From contig NZ_JBNUPE010000005.1 of NCBI RefSeq assembly GCF_050409585.1, positions 1 through 64,000 of the forward strand: DNA of 64,000 nucleotides. The letters are read 5' to 3'. The DNA is from Facklamia sp050409585 (GTDB lineage Bacteria; Bacillota; Bacilli; Lactobacillales; Aerococcaceae). The notes beneath the pieces were generated by a model. That model did not search any database. It was not told the origin of the DNA and saw nothing but the letters and a program-made list of their open reading frames with translations. Each line of letters starts with the position of its first letter. Position 1 is the first letter of the stretch. The position numbers were made by a program, and so were the translations under genes. Positions 60,501 through 64,000 of this stretch are shown here, one piece after another.

Positions 60501-61134
60501 AGGCAATCTTTTAGGGGCACAACAATCTGGCTTTATCGATTCCATCGGGTTTGATTTATATTCTCAATTATTGAAAGAAGCGGTCGACAAAAAGCAAGGT
60601 AAAGAAAACCAGCAGGCAGTATTCAATCAAAGTGATACTGAAATTGACTTAGCCATTGATGCCTATCTACCTGCTAGTTATATTGAAGATGAACGCCAAA
60701 AAATTGCAGCTTATAAAGCTATCCAACGAATTGATTCCTTTGATTCTTATCGCGAGGTTCAAGATCAATTAATTGATCGCTACGGTGAATACCCTGACCA
60801 AGTAGCTGACTTATTAGATATCGCTTTACTCCGGTATTTAGCTAGTCAAACGGGCATGCTTACTATTAAAAGGCAGCACCAATATGTCGTTTTGACTTTC
60901 AGCGAAGAAGCCACACAATTTTTCTATGGCCCTAATATTTATCAAGCCCTGCAGGATGTTCAAGCGAGAGAAACAGTCACTAAACCTAAAGATCGAATGC
61001 TGGTTAAATTGACCATTCAAGGAAAAGAGAGTTATGAAATTTTAAGTCTCTTAAAGAAATTATTAGAGCAAGCCTATCAAATTAAGCAAAATTATCAACA
61101 GCGTCAAAAAGATTTAAATCATGCACTAAAGTAA
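57568..61134 (+). CDS. mfd: Transcription-repair coupling factor
   Basis: 1188 residues from ATG 57568 (site AAGGAGAG); full length. N-terminal UvrB-like module for UvrA binding (EFSVRGSIIDFYP), the RNA-polymerase interaction domain ETGDYVVHINHGIGRYTGME (about 497), and a RecG-type translocase with P-loop GDVGYGKTEV (about 650), Walker B DEEQ (about 751), TATPIPRT and QLRGRVGRTNR. The C-terminal regulatory domain follows. It removes stalled RNA polymerase and recruits the UvrA encoded at 30.2 kb. Confidence 0.97.
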   Translation: MLDKLQTAAFDQSINTINKANNSNLPHLVTGLDGSGKAIYIAKLYQEAPSQMIILESNPNHLIQMFEDLSSLLPNVAIYSFPAEESLALEYSTASLEGRAQRVECLQALLSKEPVIALTNVSGIRKRLSPVEDWLANQLELTIGYEIEREDLENILFELGYQKVAMVMTPGEFSVRGSIIDFYPLTAPSPIRLDFFDVELDSIRYFDAESQVSKKNLQTIKIEPATDVLFTKKQQESIKEQLDEAIKKASKKIKDEEMKQKLKQFMGEQLEGLNHNQTLDKSQAFLSFYDPKGHSLLDYMHVSGRLVVNEFSKIHQEEIQLIEHDQFWLEQETLKGHLFPNQPLKLSAFDQINQSKHAVIFFDLIQKSMGKQALASIHHFSYRTMNAFYHQMPLIKAEIDHWLNQNQNIQIIVESKKRAEKVRQLFAEYQIDPIHIQEQDDFLPGQVNLLIGNLSHGFELPNDKWVLLTEKELFNRMKKKVIKQQKLSNAERIKSYNELETGDYVVHINHGIGRYTGMETMEIAGSHRDLLVIEYQNNAKVMVPIDQLHLIQKYVASGEAKTPKIHRLGGTEWTKTKQKVSSKIEDIADELIELYAKREKDKGFAFSEDSPEQQEFENAFPYVETPDQLQSASEIKKDMEKERPMDRLLIGDVGYGKTEVAMRAIFKAVMDGKQVAFLVPTTILAQQHYNSLIERFADYPFNIRMLSRFVTKTNQKETIKDLKVGACQIVVGTHRILSKDIEFLDLGLLVVDEEQRFGVKHKERLKQLRSQVDVLTLTATPIPRTLHMSMIGVRDLSVIETPPSNRYPVQTYVMERNEGAIKSALEREIARGGQAFYLYNRVATIYHRAEELAQLVPEARVAVAHGQMSEIELENVLYDFVQGDYDLLVTTTIIETGVDIPNANTLFIDHADKMGLSTLYQLRGRVGRTNRLAYAYLMYDPMKQLSEVSEKRLNAIREFTELGSGFKIAMRDLSIRGAGNLLGAQQSGFIDSIGFDLYSQLLKEAVDKKQGKENQQAVFNQSDTEIDLAIDAYLPASYIEDERQKIAAYKAIQRIDSFDSYREVQDQLIDRYGEYPDQVADLLDIALLRYLASQTGMLTIKRQHQYVVLTFSEEATQFFYGPNIYQALQDVQARETVTKPKDRMLVKLTIQGKESYEILSLLKKLLEQAYQIKQNYQQRQKDLNHALK

Positions 61135-61150
61135 AAAGGAGTATTAAAGT

Positions 61151-61414
61151 ATGCGTTTAGATAAATTTTTAAAAATATCGCGAATTATTAAGAGAAGAAC
61201 CGTAGCTAAAGAAGTAGCAGACCAAGGAAGAGTTCAGATTAATAGTCAAGTTGCTAAATCAAGTTCGACTGTCAAAGTAGATGATGAAATAACCATTACT
61301 TTTGGTAACCGTGTAATGACAATAAAGGTAAAAGAATTACAAGAGTCAACTAAAAAAGAAGACGCAGCGAAGATGTATGAATTAATTAGTGAAGAATTCA
61401 CTAAAATTAATTAA
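61151..61414 (+). CDS. rqcP: S4-domain ribosome-associated quality-control protein
   Basis: 87 residues, an S4 RNA-binding domain: MRLDKFLKISRIIKRRTVAK, GRVQINSQVAKSS, VDDEITITFGNR. It corresponds to Bacillus YabO/RqcP, which helps RqcH add alanine tails to nascent chains on obstructed 50S subunits. Position between mfd and divIC is the same as in Bacillus. Starts 16 bases after mfd, following AAAGGAG. Confidence 0.94.
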   Translation: MRLDKFLKISRIIKRRTVAKEVADQGRVQINSQVAKSSSTVKVDDEITITFGNRVMTIKVKELQESTKKEDAAKMYELISEEFTKIN

Positions 61415-61473
61415 AAACCAAATATTATAGGGTGCATTCTTATTAAATTACTGCTATACTCAAAAATGAGAGA

Positions 61474-61860
61474 GTGGTGAAAAAATTGAATGAAAAAAAT
61501 AATCAGTCAGCCAATCGTAAAATCATCCCCTTTGATCAAAGCGCAGGTCATATAAGCCCTTCAAAAAGCAAACAGGAGTCTTTATTAAAGTATATAGCGT
61601 TTTCAGTAGGGGTCTTTTTGACTTGTTTATCGCTTTTCTCGCTTCTTCAAGCGCTTCATAAGCAAAGTGAAGTCAACAGTCAATTGGTTCAAGCGGAAGA
61701 GAGATTGAATAAGGTTAAAGCGGAAAACAAGCAGGCAGAAAAAGAGTATATTTTATCAAAAGACAAAGATTATATTGCCAAATTGGCCCGCAAAGATTAC
61801 TTTTTTTCAAAAGATAACGAAATAATCTTCGATCTAAACGAAGAGTCAAGTGAACAGTAA
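61474..61860 (+). CDS. divIC: DivIC/FtsB-family septum formation protein
   Basis: Up to 128 residues. Cytoplasmic N-terminus (1-30), one membrane helix (about 31-54, YIAFSVGVFLTCLSLFSLLQ), a leucine-zipper-like coiled coil (60-90), and the family end KDKDYIAKLARKDYFFSKDN with ARKDYFFSKDNEIIF. DivIC joins FtsL and DivIB in the divisome. The start is uncertain: GTG 61474 or 61477, or TTG 61486 if GAGTGGTGA is the ribosome site. Confidence 0.9.
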   Translation: MVKKLNEKNNQSANRKIIPFDQSAGHISPSKSKQESLLKYIAFSVGVFLTCLSLFSLLQALHKQSEVNSQLVQAEERLNKVKAENKQAEKEYILSKDKDYIAKLARKDYFFSKDNEIIFDLNEESSEQ

Positions 61861-61896
61861 AAAAATTAAAGTATTAATAGGAGGAAAAAGAATTAT

Positions 61897-62421
61897 ATGG
61901 CGGTAGAAGTAGGACAAAAAGTTACAGGTAAGGTTACAGGAATCAAAAATTTTGGAGCCTTTGTTGCCTTAGATAATAATCAATCAGGATTAGTCCATAT
62001 AAGTGAAATCTCAGATGGGTTTGTTAATGACATCAACGAAGTATTATCATTGGGAGATGAAGTCACCGTGAAGGTGGTTTCGGTAGCTGATGATGGAAAG
62101 ATCGGCTTATCAATACGCCAAGCAGTTGATAAACCAGCCAACTCTTATCAAGATAAAAAGAATAATGATGGGTCTACTGCCAAGTATCGTAAACCAAAAG
62201 AAGCTGCTCGTCGCAATTTCCATCAAGAATATCCAAAAGTTCCGCAAGGCAAGGGTAACTCTTATCCTAACCAAAATGTTTCTGGTAAATATGCTCAAAA
62301 AAACAATGATGATTTCGATCAATTAATGAGTAATTTCTTGAAAGATAGTGAAGATCGTTTAATTTCACTGAAACGTAATACTGAAGGAAAACGAGGCGGA
62401 CGTGGTGGACGCCGTAGTTAA
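61897..62421 (+). CDS. S1 RNA-binding domain protein (YabR-like)
   Basis: 174 residues, starts after AGGAGG. One S1 domain fills residues 1-75: VGQKVTGKVTGIKNFGAFVA, SGLVHISEISDGFV and LSLGDEVTVKVVSVADDGKI. A disordered Lys/Asn/Gln-rich part follows, ending in GKRGGRGGRRS, an RGG-type nucleic-acid-binding tail. It is the usual Firmicute gene between divIC and tilS. Binding to RNA or ribosomes is expected from the fold. Confidence 0.92.
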   Translation: MAVEVGQKVTGKVTGIKNFGAFVALDNNQSGLVHISEISDGFVNDINEVLSLGDEVTVKVVSVADDGKIGLSIRQAVDKPANSYQDKKNNDGSTAKYRKPKEAARRNFHQEYPKVPQGKGNSYPNQNVSGKYAQKNNDDFDQLMSNFLKDSEDRLISLKRNTEGKRGGRGGRRS

Positions 62422-62437
62422 TTGATAAAATATTGCC

Positions 62438-62480
62438 GACTGCAATAGACCTTAGCCAGTCTATTTGCAGTCTTTATTTT
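62438..62480 (+). terminator. Hairpin/terminator between the S1 gene and tilS
   Basis: GACTGCAATAGAC pairs with GTCTATTTGCAGTC with one bulged base, followed by TTTATTTT. tilS begins 24 bases later, so it may be a partial terminator. Confidence 0.7.
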
Positions 62481-62503
62481 GAACGAGGCAGAGGTGGTAA
62501 GCT

Positions 62504-63961
62504 ATGGAAGCAACCTTTCGACAATTTAAGAATAAAGTAGAATCTTGGCCCGGTTGGCAAGAATGCAAAACGATTGTTTTAGCTATTTCTGGAGGTGTTG
62601 ATTCGATGGTTCTCCTCCATTTAATGATAGAGTTGGTTCAATTAAATGAATATAGGGATCGGCAATTAGTAGTGGCTCATTTTAACCATCGACTAAGATC
62701 CCCCGAAACTCATGATAAAGAACAGACCCTAGTTGTAAACACGGCTAAGAGTCATCAATTGGTTTACTTTGTATCTAAGTGGGAGAGTCCAAGCAAGTCA
62801 AATATTGAAGCAAATGCTAGACAAGCACGTTATCAATTTCTAGCTGATGTTTTAGATGCTAGTAAAGGGGACTGTTTAATGACCGCCCATCATCTAGACG
62901 ATGCTGTTGAAACTATGTTTATGCGAATGATTCGAGGGACTTCGTTAAAAGGATTGACGGGAATACGTGATAATTATCAAAGAGTCATGAAAGCTAGTAA
63001 TAATGAAATTACTGTGACAGCCTTGATGCGTCCTTTAATTAATTTTAGAAAAGCAGAGCTCTATCAATACGCTGAGAACCACCAGATTGTTTACTATGAA
63101 GATGAAAGCAATCATGAAACAGAATATTTAAGAAATCGTATTCGCAAGCAGTACTTACCTAAAATTGAACTTGAAAATCCGCAATTTTATCATAATTTAT
63201 TTGCGATGCAACAACAGCTGACCTCTTCCTACCAAGCACATTATGAGACTTATATGTGTCAAGAACCATTATTATTAGCTAAACTTGAAGACAAGCGTTG
63301 GGCCTTTGATGTTAAAAAATGGCGTGAATTGTCTGATGATTTTAGAGAAGTCTTTTTGACCATTTTTTTCGAAGAGCGCTTTATAGAAGTGGCTGGTCAA
63401 TATGATAAAGAGGCTATCAGTCACTTGCTGGATCAAATTTTAAATACTGAAACACCAAATTACCGCTTTAATTTAGCTCCAGGATGGGTGTCGCGTCGAG
63501 AATATGATTACATCTTTATCGAGCCGGAAGAAAGAAAAGCACCAGCTCTTTCTGATTATCGAGTGGACTTATCTACCAATAATAAGTGGTTTAGCCTAGG
63601 GAATGGGTTATGGATTGGTCTTTTCAACCGCTCTTTTGTTAATAATCAAATGCGTAAGGCAGTAGATGATTTCTTGGCACTTGACCTATCAGAAGAAGAG
63701 AATCCCCCCGCCTTTCATATTCGTCATCGTCAAGACGGGGATTTGATTGAGTTGAAGTCAAGCAAAGGAGCTTATCACAAGAAAATTTCTAGAATCTTAA
63801 TTGATGAAAAAATCCCTTCATCCGTAAGAGATAAAATTTGGTTAATTGTTAATGACACTAACGAAGTGATTTGGATGATTGGTCATCAGAGTTCCTCTAA
63901 GTACCAACCACAAAAACCAGAAAATATTACACATTACCTTTTGATTCAAAAGATGTACTAA
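62504..63961 (+). CDS. tilS: tRNA(Ile)-lysidine synthetase
   Basis: 485 residues. N-type ATP pyrophosphatase: AISGGVDSMVLLHLM (PP-loop), AHFNHRLRS, the signature TAHHLDDAVETMFMRMIRGT and RPLINFRKAELYQYA; then DESNHETEYLRNRIRK. The C-terminal TilS domain has FHIRHRQDGDLIELKSSKG and IPSSVRDKIWLIVND. It converts C34 of tRNA-Ile(CAU) to lysidine so that it reads AUA. GTG/ATG choice is clear: ATG at 62504 after GAGGTGG. The 39 bases after it hold only the start of the next promoter region. Confidence 0.96.
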   Translation: MEATFRQFKNKVESWPGWQECKTIVLAISGGVDSMVLLHLMIELVQLNEYRDRQLVVAHFNHRLRSPETHDKEQTLVVNTAKSHQLVYFVSKWESPSKSNIEANARQARYQFLADVLDASKGDCLMTAHHLDDAVETMFMRMIRGTSLKGLTGIRDNYQRVMKASNNEITVTALMRPLINFRKAELYQYAENHQIVYYEDESNHETEYLRNRIRKQYLPKIELENPQFYHNLFAMQQQLTSSYQAHYETYMCQEPLLLAKLEDKRWAFDVKKWRELSDDFREVFLTIFFEERFIEVAGQYDKEAISHLLDQILNTETPNYRFNLAPGWVSRREYDYIFIEPEERKAPALSDYRVDLSTNNKWFSLGNGLWIGLFNRSFVNNQMRKAVDDFLALDLSEEENPPAFHIRHRQDGDLIELKSSKGAYHKKISRILIDEKIPSSVRDKIWLIVNDTNEVIWMIGHQSSSKYQPQKPENITHYLLIQKMY

Positions 63962-64000
63962 AAAGGTGCAAGAAAATAAAGAGTTATGTTAAAATACATT

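Noticed and set aside
1..64000. tRNA, rRNA, CRISPR arrays, prophage, toxin-antitoxin or restriction systems
   Set aside because: Looked for on both strands by characteristic sequences and gene content; none could be supported.

Overview
The window is a low-GC Gram-positive chromosome segment. The short intergenic gaps, strong AGGAGG-type ribosome binding sites, frequent TTG/GTG starts, extended -10 promoters, and the HprK, LiaX/LiaY, RapZ-YvcK-WhiA and Mfd-RqcP-DivIC-TilS gene sets point to Lactobacillales. An Aerococcaceae/Carnobacteriaceae-like member is my best guess, but I cannot fix the genus by eye. I see no tRNA, rRNA, CRISPR array, prophage or intact insertion sequence.

Layout. Positions 1-6.2 kb are accessory and decaying: a possible IS end, a frameshifted exported-protein gene, a polysaccharide deacetylase, a secreted C69 dipeptidase carrying an acidic repeat insert, an ISL3 transposase remnant, and pseudogenes of ornithine cyclodeaminase and MgtC. 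At 6.2-13.1 kb a minus-strand operon aroB-aroA-aroC-aroE/aroK (fused)-aroQ-aroF-pabC makes chorismate and ends in the last PABA step. It reads from a consensus promoter through a structured leader with a terminator hairpin just ahead of aroB. Divergent to it, pabAB (13.2-15.2 kb) supplies the other PABA step, so the block is a chorismate-to-PABA (folate) unit.

Positions 15.3-17.9 kb hold a CadC/CadA metal-efflux pair with a palindromic operator. Positions 17.9-20 kb are mostly wreckage (an unrecognised decayed gene, TspO, a LOG-family gene) around one intact small DNA-glycosylase-like gene. Positions 20-30 kb carry single genes and small operons: a lipoprotein, a NimA-like flavoprotein, a lipoyl unit (stand-alone lipoyl domain, LipA, LplA), a DUF2254 membrane protein, an orphan PTS IIB-IIA pair behind a cre site, a PadR/HAAS pair and a divergent PurC.

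From 30 kb on the window is mostly conserved core: uvrA; liaX-liaY; hprK-lgt-gpsA-trxB; pgcA; rapZ-yvcK-whiA-ssb; a two-component system with a downstream exported coiled-coil protein; tyrS; an NlpC/P60 peptidoglycan hydrolase; metG-tatD-rnmV-ksgA; veg; pth-mfd-rqcP-divIC-S1 protein-tilS.

The most interesting items are the aro leader RNA, the AroE-AroK fusion, the self-contained lipoyl carrier/synthase/ligase operon, the PurC homologue altered in its conserved C-terminal motif, and the cell-envelope stress genes. No single wholly new multi-gene system is evident.
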